DNA of 5,979 nt, from assembly GCA_030039655.1 (NCBI GenBank), contig JASHVC010000422.1, forward strand, positions 1 to 5,979, in the 5' to 3' direction. The translations under genes and the position numbers were made by a program. Of this stretch, positions 1 to 5,979 are shown piece after piece; position 1 is the first letter of the stretch; each line of letters opens with the position of its first letter. The notes beneath the pieces were generated by a model that was not told the origin of the DNA, searched no databases, and saw only the letters and a program-made list of their open reading frames with translations. This stretch comes from Xanthobacteraceae bacterium. Lineage in GTDB: Bacteria; Pseudomonadota; Alphaproteobacteria; Rhizobiales; Xanthobacteraceae.

Positions 1-870
1 CGCATCATCGTGCCGGTCGCCGCTGGCGGGCCGACTGACATTGTCGCGCGTACGCTGGCCGACAAGCTGTCGGCGATGTGGAAGCAGCAGGTGTTCATCG
101 AGAACAAGCCGGGCGCCGGCAACAATCTCGGCTGCGAATACGTCGCGCGCTCCGATCCCGACGGCTACACCGTGCTGTTCGATCCCGGCGCCATGGCGTC
201 GAACACCAGCCTCTACGGCAAGCTCAGCTACGATGCGGTGAAGGATTTCGCGCCGGTGTCGCTGGTGGCGCTGGTCGATTATTTCATGTTCGTGCCGAAC
301 TCCTCGCCGGCCCATTCGGTCAAGGAATTCATCGACTATGTGAAATCGAAGCCCGGTCAACTCAGCATGGGATCGCCCGGCACGGGCAGCGCGCCGTATC
401 TGGCCGAGATGCTGTTCCTGCAGATGGCCGACCTAAAGATGACGCACGTGCCTTATCGCGGCGCTGCCCCCGCCTTCACGGATCTCATACCCGGCCGCAT
501 CGATTGCTACTTCGGCAGCGGCACGCTGTTGTCCTATTCGCGGTCGGGGCAGGTGCGCGTGGTGGCGGTCACCGGGCCGAAGCGAAATCCCGCCGCTCCC
601 GAAGTTCCCGCTATCGGCGAGACGTTGCCGGGTTACGAGGTGGTCTCGTCGCAGGCGTTGTTTGCTCCGGCGAAGACGCCGCCCGACGTCATCGCCAAGG
701 TCAGCGTCGACACCAATACGGTGCTGGCCGATCCGGCGATCAAAACCAAGCTGGCGGAAACCGGCTACGTCGCCCGCGGCTCATCGCCTGATGAGCTCGA
801 AAACCTGCTCAAGTCGGACATCACCAAATGGACAGCGCTCGCCAAGTCGGCGAACCTCAAGGTTGATTAG
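1..870 (+). CDS. Bug/TctC-family tripartite tricarboxylate transporter substrate-binding protein, 5' end missing
   Basis: This is a periplasmic solute-binding protein of the Bug (TctC) family, whose members bind mostly carboxylated compounds, sometimes amides or aromatic acids, and hand them to a TctAB permease or act as sensors. The frame is open from base 1. The first visible residues, RIIVPVAAGG, are the first strand and glycine loop of the mature fold, so the signal peptide and roughly 40 residues lie outside the window. A GTG at base 10 is inside this core strand and is not a credible start. Family landmarks in visible numbering are AAGGPTD (7-13), ENKPGAG (34-40), PDGYT (53-57) and HVPYRG (149-154). 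The gene ends with TAG at 868-870, giving 289 visible residues of an expected 320-330. It converges on the flavoprotein gene. The family assignment is secure; the ligand is unknown, because this family cannot be assigned a ligand from motifs alone. Confidence 0.93.
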   Translation, partial: RIIVPVAAGGPTDIVARTLADKLSAMWKQQVFIENKPGAGNNLGCEYVARSDPDGYTVLFDPGAMASNTSLYGKLSYDAVKDFAPVSLVALVDYFMFVPNSSPAHSVKEFIDYVKSKPGQLSMGSPGTGSAPYLAEMLFLQMADLKMTHVPYRGAAPAFTDLIPGRIDCYFGSGTLLSYSRSGQVRVVAVTGPKRNPAAPEVPAIGETLPGYEVVSSQALFAPAKTPPDVIAKVSVDTNTVLADPAIKTKLAETGYVARGSSPDELENLLKSDITKWTALAKSANLKVD

Positions 871-874
871 GACC

Positions 875-964
875 CGTCATGGCCGGACGTGTTCCGGCCA
901 CCCACGACTTTGTCTGGACCCAGAGCTTAAGACGTGGATGCCCGGCACAAGGCCGCGCATGACG
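875..964. repeat. Imperfect inverted repeat, Bradyrhizobiaceae-type intergenic palindromic element
   Basis: Two 36-base arms (875-910 and 929-964) are reverse complements at 28 of 36 positions by hand alignment and flank an 18-base spacer. The outer ends are CGTCATG and CATGACG. Each arm also folds on itself. The left arm contains TGGCCGGA-CGTGT-TCCGGCCA (880-900, 8 bp stem). The right arm pairs ATGCCCGGC with GGCCGCGCAT-type bases (938-960) with one C-C mismatch. The spacer carries TCTGG-AC-CCAGA (913-924). The pattern of a GTCATGGCCGG start, a CCACG core and a CATGACG end resembles short palindromic repeats that I know as dispersed between genes in Bradyrhizobium and Rhodopseudomonas. It sits between two convergent genes and could serve as a bidirectional transcription end, although no T-tract follows the stems. 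Short reading frames across it look like artefacts. Confidence 0.75.
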
Positions 965-989
965 AGTCGGAATCGCGGTCTCGAGCAAC

Positions 990-2465
990 TCAGTCGCGGT
1001 TCGGCTTCCCCACAAACCCACTTCCGTGCCCAGCCTCGTGGGCGGCCCAGCCGCCGGCGACGCGGCCGCTGAAAACGGACGGCCCCAGCATGGTGCCTTC
1101 AAGGCCGGCGCCGCCGTTGATGTGGCCGCCGGCCATGCCGCAAAGCTCGCCTGCTCCATAAAGGCCGGGGATCGGTTCGAAATGCTTGTCGAGCACGCGG
1201 CATTGCAGGTCGGTCTTCACGCCGCCGAAATTCTTGCGCGCTAGCGGAAATATCTGCACGGCAAAATAAGGCGGCGCATCGAACGCCTTCGATGATTTCA
1301 GCGGCTTGCCGAACTCCGGCTCCTTGTCCAAGCCTTGCGCGCACGCCTTGTTGTAACGCTCGACGGTGCCGAGAAAGACCGCCTGATCTACGTCCATCTT
1401 TTTCGCCAGCTCCGCGAGCGTGTCGGCCTTGCGGATGAAGGGCGAGGTGTTGAGAAGCTCGATCACCTTGGAGCGCGCGACTTTGTCGCCGTCGCGGTAG
1501 TATGGATCGGCGATCTCCATGGTCGCGGTCATCGCCGTATCCATGATGGCCCAGGCATGGCGTGGCGATTGCGCCATCAGCGCCGGCGTTGCCGAGTTGC
1601 CGCCCGACATCTCTTCATTATGAAAGCGGCGGCCCTGTTGGTTGATCCAGATATTGCCGGGCACCAACCGGAACACGAGGCCGCGGCGCTGCGCCGGGTC
1701 GCGGTAGTCGGGCGTGGCGTACACGTAGAACCAGATGTGATCCATGTGGGTGAGATAGCCGCCGGCCTGCCGCACCATCTTGTGGCCGCTGCCGGTCGAA
1801 TTGCGCCCGGAGCCTTCGAGAATTCGGTCGTTGCCCAGGGTCGGATTGAATTCGAGCACCATGTCGAGGCTCGAATTAAACCCGCCGGTGGTCACCACTA
1901 CGGCGTTAGCGCGCACCGACACCGGCTCACCGGTTTTGGTGTTGCGCCCTTTGAAGCCGGCGATGCGGCTGTGCTCGCGGGTGAGCGATGTGATCTCGGT
2001 GTCGGTAATGATCTCGCCGCCCTTCTGGCGAAAGCCTTCAATGAGATGGGTCATCAGCCCAAGGCCGTTGCGGTCGGTGCGCGTCCACCGCAGCACCGAA
2101 TTGCCTTCCTGGGATTTCAGGTCCGACCATTTGGCCCCGAGGCTTTCGGCCCAGAAGTAGAGATCGTGCAGACTGTGCTCGATGTAGTAGCGGGCCCACA
2201 CTTCGTCGGCCGAGGGACCGCCCCACGCGATCCAGTCTTTGAACGCGAGATCGGGCGTGTCGTGGATGCCATTTTGTTTTTGCAATGGCGATCCGACAAT
2301 GAGGCAGCCGCCACCCGAGATAATGGCGGCGCCGCCGGGCGCAGTGTCTTTCTCGAACGCGATGGCGCGGGCGCCCGCGTCGCGCGCCTCGATGCCGGCC
2401 GCAATGCCAGCGCCGCCGCCGCCGACTATGGCGACGTCGGTCTCGAAGTGATTGTTACCTGCCAT
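990..2465 (-). CDS. FAD-dependent oxidoreductase (FAD_binding_2; fumarate reductase/3-ketosteroid dehydrogenase superfamily)
   Basis: This is a 491-residue soluble flavoprotein, expected in the cytoplasm because no signal peptide or membrane segment is visible. Residues 11-38 form the dinucleotide-binding beta-alpha-beta unit: VAIVGGGGAG, with Glu38 closing the second strand for the ribose. PGGAAIISGGG (43-53) follows. The C-terminal FAD-contacting segment, GLYGAGEL through GRVAG, lies at about 434-471. The middle holds the mobile substrate-capping domain, and VERYNKAC with a following EFGKP is the family's signature near the active site. Members reduce or dehydrogenate C-C bonds in dicarboxylates, tricarballylate, urocanate or ketosteroids. 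The fumarate reductase segment H-T-M-G-G reads K-N-F-G-G here (411-415), and the usual A-N-R-L-G-G reads H-I-N-G-G, so fumarate is unlikely. The ATG at 2463-2465 starts 13 bases after the stop of the glutathione S-transferase gene. Only a distant GGAG (2482-2485) is seen, so translation may be coupled. The exact substrate is unknown. Confidence 0.92.
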   Translation of the reverse strand: MAGNNHFETDVAIVGGGGAGIAAGIEARDAGARAIAFEKDTAPGGAAIISGGGCLIVGSPLQKQNGIHDTPDLAFKDWIAWGGPSADEVWARYYIEHSLHDLYFWAESLGAKWSDLKSQEGNSVLRWTRTDRNGLGLMTHLIEGFRQKGGEIITDTEITSLTREHSRIAGFKGRNTKTGEPVSVRANAVVVTTGGFNSSLDMVLEFNPTLGNDRILEGSGRNSTGSGHKMVRQAGGYLTHMDHIWFYVYATPDYRDPAQRRGLVFRLVPGNIWINQQGRRFHNEEMSGGNSATPALMAQSPRHAWAIMDTAMTATMEIADPYYRDGDKVARSKVIELLNTSPFIRKADTLAELAKKMDVDQAVFLGTVERYNKACAQGLDKEPEFGKPLKSSKAFDAPPYFAVQIFPLARKNFGGVKTDLQCRVLDKHFEPIPGLYGAGELCGMAGGHINGGAGLEGTMLGPSVFSGRVAGGWAAHEAGHGSGFVGKPNRD

Positions 2466-2478
2466 TGGAGGACGCGCG

Positions 2479-3174
2479 CTACTCCGCCGCCACGGCGACG
2501 TCGGCGATGTACTGCGAGATCCAGGCTTTCCGCCGTTTCACATTGGTGCGGTAAAGTGCTTCGAATTCGCTCTCAGGGAACGAATGGGTCGACGGCCGCT
2601 TCATCAGCGCCTCGGCCCAGGCCTTCAGCCCCGGAAACTTCTCGATCACGCCGAGGGGCTTGATGCGGTCGAGGAAGTAATAGCGCTGCAGGAATGGTGC
2701 GTAGCCCGCATCCACGAGAGAATATTTGGCGCCGTTGAAGAACGGTCCTGCCTGACTCTGTTTCTCCAGAGCCCGCTCGAGCTGCGCGAAGGCCGGCGCA
2801 ATTTTTTCCGCGGCCGCCTTGTAGGCGGCTTCGTCGGCCGCGTAGGCCACGCCGGTCACCGAGCTGGTGAAAGTCGGCAGATAGTCGGTCCAGGCGCGGT
2901 TGATGGCGCGCTGTACCGGATCGTCGGGATGCAGCCGCGGCGCGATCGTTTCATCCAGATATTCGGCGATGGCGTTTGACTCGAATAGCGACGCCTTTTC
3001 ATCGATGCGCAGCACCGGCACCTTCTTGTGCGGCGAAATGGCAAGGAACCAGTCCGGACGATTGTCGTGTTCGATATGGCGGAACTCGAAGGCGACGTTT
3101 TTCTCGCGCAACACAATGGCTGCGCGCTGCACCCACGGGCAGGTCTTGAAGCTCACCAGAAGATATTTTGCCAT
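2479..3174 (-). CDS. Glutathione S-transferase family protein, cysteine-type active site
   Basis: This 231-residue protein has the two-domain cytosolic glutathione S-transferase layout. The N-terminal thioredoxin-like domain (about 1-78) contains CPWVQR, with Cys12 at the catalytic position, KVPVL (51-55) carrying the cis-proline that holds the glutathione backbone, and ESNAIAEYLDE (65-75), whose Glu-Ser pair binds the gamma-glutamyl end. The all-helical C-terminal domain (about 85-215) includes SLVDAGYAPFL (152-162), the N-capping box of the folding core. A cysteine instead of Ser/Tyr at the N-terminal active site points to omega-, beta- or dehalogenase-like chemistry: thiol transfer, reductive dehalogenation or deglutathionylation rather than plain conjugation. 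It is the first gene of a pair with the flavoprotein downstream. The start is supported by a GAGGA box five bases before the counted spacing to ATG. The family is certain; the substrate is not known. Confidence 0.93.
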   Translation of the reverse strand: MAKYLLVSFKTCPWVQRAAIVLREKNVAFEFRHIEHDNRPDWFLAISPHKKVPVLRIDEKASLFESNAIAEYLDETIAPRLHPDDPVQRAINRAWTDYLPTFTSSVTGVAYAADEAAYKAAAEKIAPAFAQLERALEKQSQAGPFFNGAKYSLVDAGYAPFLQRYYFLDRIKPLGVIEKFPGLKAWAEALMKRPSTHSFPESEFEALYRTNVKRRKAWISQYIADVAVAAE

Positions 3175-3178
3175 GATG

Positions 3179-3183
3179 TCCTC
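3179..3183 (-). promoter_or_regulatory. Ribosome binding site of the glutathione S-transferase gene
   Basis: Reading the minus strand, GAGGA stands four bases before the ATG at 3174-3172. It is the clearest Shine-Dalgarno match near any start in the window and supports this start codon, which also places the protein's first beta strand (KYLLVSF) right after the initiator as expected for the family. Confidence 0.6.
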
Positions 3184-3209
3184 GCCGGCATGTTCGCTGT
3201 GTGGGCGAA

Positions 3210-3238
3210 AATCTAGTGCAGTTCTGGTCCCGAGGAAA
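3210..3238 (-). promoter_or_regulatory. Weak candidate sigma-70 promoter for the glutathione S-transferase/flavoprotein pair
   Basis: On the minus strand TTTCCT (3238-3233) and TAGATT (3215-3210) are separated by 17 bases, about 35 bases before the start codon. TAGATT matches four of six bases of the consensus -10 and TTTCCT three of six of the -35. Spacing and placement fit, but the boxes are poor and this is a guess from position as much as from sequence. Confidence 0.22.
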
Positions 3239-3251
3239 TGGCCCCGCGAAG

Positions 3252-3291
3252 CTTACGGAAAATCCTTACGGATTGGGCCACGCGCGCCCAA
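3252..3291. promoter_or_regulatory. Candidate operator cluster in the divergent intergenic region
   Basis: The 201-base gap between the divergent genes (3175-3375) holds three adjoining symmetric or repeated elements. CTTACGGA occurs twice in direct orientation (3252-3259 and 3265-3272), 13 bases apart. AATCC-TTAC-GGATT (3261-3274) is a perfect 5 bp inverted repeat that overlaps the second copy. TTGGGC-N7-GCCCAA (3273-3291) is a perfect 6 bp dyad. Their location, between two start codons that probably share a control region, is where a regulator of both units would bind. No regulator gene lies in the window to pair with them, and the short lengths mean chance cannot be excluded. The rest of the gap shows no convincing promoter for the rightward gene. 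Confidence 0.35.
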
Positions 3292-3375
3292 CATATGCAC
3301 AGTGGTTCGCTAACATCTTGGCGGTTTTTGTCGTAGGTTTTGCGCGCCGGGATGTTCAACTGGCGGAACCATTCC

Positions 3376-4353
3376 ATGACAATTGCGCGCCGGCGGTTTC
3401 TGCATCTGGCGGCCGGCGCGGCGGCGCTGCCGGCTCTCTCGCGCGGCGTCGCGGCGCTCGACTACCCGGCGCAGCCGGTGCGCATCGTCGTCGGCTTCGC
3501 GCCGGGCGGCACTACCGACGTAGTGGCGCGGCTGGTCGGCCAGTATTTGTCGGAACGATTAGGCCAGCCTTTCATCGTCGAGAACCGGCCGGGCGCCGGC
3601 ACCAACATCGCGACCGAGGAAGTGCTGCACGCAAAGCCAGATGGCTACACGCTGCTTCTGGTCACCGTGTCGAACGCAATCAACGCGTCGCTGTTCAAGG
3701 AAATTAGTTTCAATTTTCTGCGCGATTCCGCGCCGATCGACGGCATCATGCAGGTGCCCAACGTGGTGGTGGTGAACCCCTCGGTTCCGGTGAAGACGCT
3801 GCCGGAACTCATCGCCTACGCGAAAGCAAACCCGGGCAAGGTCACTATGGCGTCCGGCGGTGTAGGGTCGAGTTCGCATATGTCGGGCGAGCTGTTCTGC
3901 ATGATGGCCGGCATCAAATTGATCCACGTGCCGTATCGCGGCGAGGCGCCGGCCCTGAACGATATGGTGAGCGGACAGACGCAGGTGATGTTCGATCTGC
4001 TCTCCGCGTCGATCGGATTCATCCGCGATGGCAAGCTGCGCCCCCTGGCGGTCACCTCGTTGACGCCCTCGCAGGCGTTGCCCGATCTACCGACAGTCGC
4101 CGATGTCCTGCCCGGCTATGAAGCCACCTCATTCGAGGGTTTGGCCGCGCCCAAGGGTACGTCGCAAGACATCGTCGATCGCCTCAACAAGGAGGTCAAC
4201 GCCGCGCTGGCCGACGCAACATTCCGCGCGCGCATGATCGATCTCGGCGGTCAGACCATTCCGGGCTCGCCGGACGATTTCGGTAAACTGGTCGCCCACG
4301 ACACGGAAAAATGGGCGAAAGTGATCAAATTCGCCGACATCAAACCGGAATGA
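3376..4353 (+). CDS. Bug/TctC-family substrate-binding protein with twin-arginine signal peptide
   Basis: This is a complete periplasmic solute-binding protein of the Bug/TctC family, 325 residues from the ATG at 3376, the usual length. The N-terminus has RRRFL (5-9) followed by a hydrophobic Ala/Leu-rich stretch to about residue 22 and likely cleavage near Gly-Val-Ala-Ala (24-27), so export by the Tat system is expected. The mature part begins at DYPAQPVR and shows APGGTTD (42-48), ENRPGAG (69-75), PDGYT (88-92) and HVPYRG (184-189), spaced as in the family. The frame also offers ATG at 3352 and TTG at 3340. The 3376 start was chosen because it puts the twin arginines close to the N-terminus, with a weak GCGGA eight bases upstream. 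It is transcribed divergently from the glutathione S-transferase/flavoprotein pair, and no TctA or TctB permease gene accompanies it. The family is secure; the ligand is unknown. Confidence 0.93.
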   Translation: MTIARRRFLHLAAGAAALPALSRGVAALDYPAQPVRIVVGFAPGGTTDVVARLVGQYLSERLGQPFIVENRPGAGTNIATEEVLHAKPDGYTLLLVTVSNAINASLFKEISFNFLRDSAPIDGIMQVPNVVVVNPSVPVKTLPELIAYAKANPGKVTMASGGVGSSSHMSGELFCMMAGIKLIHVPYRGEAPALNDMVSGQTQVMFDLLSASIGFIRDGKLRPLAVTSLTPSQALPDLPTVADVLPGYEATSFEGLAAPKGTSQDIVDRLNKEVNAALADATFRARMIDLGGQTIPGSPDDFGKLVAHDTEKWAKVIKFADIKPE

Positions 4354-4382
4354 CGCGCTGACCTGGATCGAGTTGCGCTTGC

Positions 4383-5939
4383 CTAGCTTTGCAGCTCCGC
4401 GATGATGAACTGCCGGTAAGGCGCCGCGCAGCCGGGGTCGCCGGCAACGGTGGGAAGCAGGCCATTTGGTACAGACAGTCCGCATAAATCGGCGGCGGTC
4501 CGCAAGCAGACCGTCGGATTGGCAATCATGTCTTCATAGTGCACCACTCGAACAATCTCGGGGAACTTTTCGGCCATGAGATCGCTGATCCGGTGCTGCC
4601 ACAGAATATGTTCTTGTGCCGCTTTGAGATTGTAGCCGTATGGATTTCCCCCCTGATACTCGCGCATGAAAATGTGCAACAAGTTGTCTTCCATGTTCCG
4701 CTTCATGAATATGAACCGGACGTTTTCAAACACGGATGCGATGTGAACCGCCTCGAAAAGACAACCCGAATTTGTGTTGGTAAAAACCTTTGCCCCGGCC
4801 AGTCGACGTGCGAGTTCCTCGCGATAGAGCGTACGGCAGAGTGGATAGGCCGGCGCGGGAAGAGAACTGAGTGCGCTGTCTGGCGGTAATGCCGACACTT
4901 GGAATGTGCGCCGCACCGCATTTTCGACAATCGGGTTCTCATAACCGCGCTTGACGCTGGGAAGCTCGCTCACCAGCTTTTCCATCGTGGTCTTGCCGGC
5001 GCGTGATGGCCCAAGGATGAACAGAGAAATCGGCTGCCTGCCATCGCCGCCACGAAATTCGCTCCGTTGATGGTACCCTTGGAGGGCAGCGAGGCTTGCG
5101 CGCCGCCTCTCATCGAGTCGTTTTAGGTCCGCCTGCACGGCAGCAAAGACGCTCCGGTTCGCCTGCGCGGCTTCCTGCAAGGCCTCCGTGTGGCGGCCGG
5201 CTCGCTCAAGCCCCGTCGCGCGGATGAACGCAATTGCTCTTTCGAATTGCGCTGCGCTCTCGTCCTGTTGTCTGTGCACCTTGTCCAACTGCCGTAACAG
5301 ATCGACGCGAACCGCCGCTGCCGGGAAGGAGGCAAGTGCGCGAAGCGGTTCGACCAAAGGTATGCCGCGTTCAACGAGGTTTCCGAAAATTTCCGCCGCT
5401 TGACGGTACTCGCCGAGGTCGGCAAGACACCAGCCGAGTCCTATGGCGGCAGCGACAAGGCTTGGGTCGATGGCTAGGGCCTGGCGGTAGGCGTCGTGGG
5501 CGTGTTCATACTCGCGGTCCTCACGAAAAATATCGCCCTGCAGGAGAAACACAGCGGCTTGCTTCGGCTCGACCAGCAGCGCCTGGGTGATCGTCTGCTT
5601 CGCCATTTCGACAGCGCCGAGCCGCAGATACACGCCACTCAAAGCCGTCAAGGTCATCCAATTGCGCGGATTCAACATGGAGGCCCGCACCAGATAATTC
5701 AGCGCTTGTTGGTGATCTTCCCGATCGCCTGCGATCAACCCGAGGGTATGGAGAGCGCCGGCGTAGTCAGGATGCTGCTGCAAAAGCGACTCGCATATGG
5801 ACTGCGCGTCGTCGAACCTGCCTCTTTGGCGCAGCTGTTCGGCCTGCTGCAGACGAATGAAGTTCTCTTGCAGAGAGCTCGCAGATTTCACCGCGCGCTC
5901 AGAGCCCGACAAACCGTCGCTGACTCGATATTCCGTCAT
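4383..5939 (-). CDS. TPR-repeat protein with C-terminal sulfotransferase-like domain
   Basis: The protein has 518 residues from the ATG at 5939. About five tetratricopeptide repeats (roughly 30-195, of the type GRFDDAQSICESLLQQHPDY) precede a charged helical linker (about 200-295). A sulfotransferase-like domain (about 302-505) follows. Its 5' phosphosulfate loop is GPSRAGKTT (310-318). A 3' phosphate region, with Arg414 in KRNMEDNL, is followed by YQGGNPYGYN (428-437), and HYEDMIANP (467-475) matches the conserved YEDL-type motif. The family moves sulfate from PAPS to a sugar, peptide or small molecule; the TPR part probably binds a partner. No signal peptide is seen, so a cytoplasmic location is inferred. 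The 5' phosphate loop is unusual in matching Walker A. The start is uncertain: a TTG at 5963 is in frame and no stop occurs before the right edge, so the gene could extend further. It converges with the binding protein gene across 29 bases. The acceptor is unknown. Confidence 0.85.
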   Translation of the reverse strand: MTEYRVSDGLSGSERAVKSASSLQENFIRLQQAEQLRQRGRFDDAQSICESLLQQHPDYAGALHTLGLIAGDREDHQQALNYLVRASMLNPRNWMTLTALSGVYLRLGAVEMAKQTITQALLVEPKQAAVFLLQGDIFREDREYEHAHDAYRQALAIDPSLVAAAIGLGWCLADLGEYRQAAEIFGNLVERGIPLVEPLRALASFPAAAVRVDLLRQLDKVHRQQDESAAQFERAIAFIRATGLERAGRHTEALQEAAQANRSVFAAVQADLKRLDERRRASLAALQGYHQRSEFRGGDGRQPISLFILGPSRAGKTTMEKLVSELPSVKRGYENPIVENAVRRTFQVSALPPDSALSSLPAPAYPLCRTLYREELARRLAGAKVFTNTNSGCLFEAVHIASVFENVRFIFMKRNMEDNLLHIFMREYQGGNPYGYNLKAAQEHILWQHRISDLMAEKFPEIVRVVHYEDMIANPTVCLRTAADLCGLSVPNGLLPTVAGDPGCAAPYRQFIIAELQS

Positions 5940-5979
5940 CGGGTTCCGTCCGAGGCGCAGCAATGCACAAGCGGAATCT

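Noticed and set aside
78..791. A 237-codon open frame on the plus strand inside the first binding protein gene.
   Set aside because: It is an out-of-frame shadow: the translation is dominated by Arg and Gly, while the other frame gives a perfect Bug family protein.
857..1159. A 100-codon minus-strand frame across the intergenic repeat.
   Set aside because: The RHARPCAGHPR and GTRPAMT strings are the translation of the palindromic repeat itself, a common false prediction in this group of bacteria, and the rest is a shadow of the flavoprotein gene.
1335..2663. A 442-codon open frame on the plus strand, antisense to the flavoprotein and part of the transferase gene.
   Set aside because: It lies opposite a clearly conserved flavoprotein, its translation is rich in Arg, Ala, His and Val without any recognisable domain, and long antisense frames are normal in high-GC coding DNA.
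2452..2979. A 175-codon plus-strand frame opposite the glutathione S-transferase gene.
   Set aside because: It is antisense to a well-conserved family protein and shows no domain of its own.
3318..3333. A possible sigma-54 promoter (TTGGCGG with a following TTTTTGTC) before the second binding protein.
   Set aside because: The GC element of the -12 box does not fall at the required spacing after the GG of the -24 box, so the match fails.
3340..3375. Upstream starts (TTG at 3340, ATG at 3352) for the second binding protein.
   Set aside because: They would put 8 to 12 extra polar residues before the twin-arginine signal, and neither has a well-placed ribosome binding site; 3376 gives the family's normal length.
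4354..4382. A possible terminator between the convergent binding protein and sulfotransferase genes.
   Set aside because: Only a 4-base GCGC pairing is visible and there is no T-tract; the 29 bases show no supportable structure.

Overview
The window looks like a stretch of a high-GC alphaproteobacterial chromosome, most probably from the Bradyrhizobium/Rhodopseudomonas group or a near relative in the Hyphomicrobiales. Three things suggest this: strong G/C preference at third codon positions, two periplasmic binding proteins of the Bug/TctC family (greatly expanded in these bacteria and in Burkholderiales), and an intergenic palindromic repeat at 875-964 that resembles elements I know from Bradyrhizobiaceae genomes. 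The assignment rests on recognition, not on a search.

Layout: (1) 1-870, plus strand: the 3' part of a Bug/TctC-type solute-binding protein gene, cut by the left window edge. (2) 871-989: a short convergent gap that carries the large imperfect inverted repeat. (3) 3174 down to 990, minus strand: a two-gene unit, a cysteine-type glutathione S-transferase followed after 13 bases by an FAD-dependent oxidoreductase of the fumarate reductase/3-ketosteroid dehydrogenase superfamily. (4) 3175-3375: a divergent promoter region with a perfect 6-7-6 dyad and a short direct repeat. (5) 3376-4353, plus strand: a second, complete Bug/TctC protein with a twin-arginine signal. (6) 4354-4382: a 29-base convergent gap. 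(7) 5939 down to 4383, minus strand: a TPR-repeat protein with a C-terminal sulfotransferase-like domain. Its reading frame remains open to the right edge.

The first four genes read as a small catabolic island. Bug proteins capture carboxylate-type compounds in the periplasm, and the flavoprotein and the glutathione S-transferase could act on the imported compound or a related one. The substrate cannot be read from the sequence. No TctA/TctB membrane partners, transcription regulator or further pathway enzymes lie inside the window. The TPR-sulfotransferase appears to be a separate transcription unit. I see no rRNA, tRNA, CRISPR array, insertion sequence or phage gene. Nothing in the window clearly amounts to an undescribed multi-gene system. 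The items most worth a second look are the palindromic repeat, the flavoprotein that lacks the superfamily's usual substrate residues, and the Walker A-like form of the sulfotransferase 5' phosphate loop.
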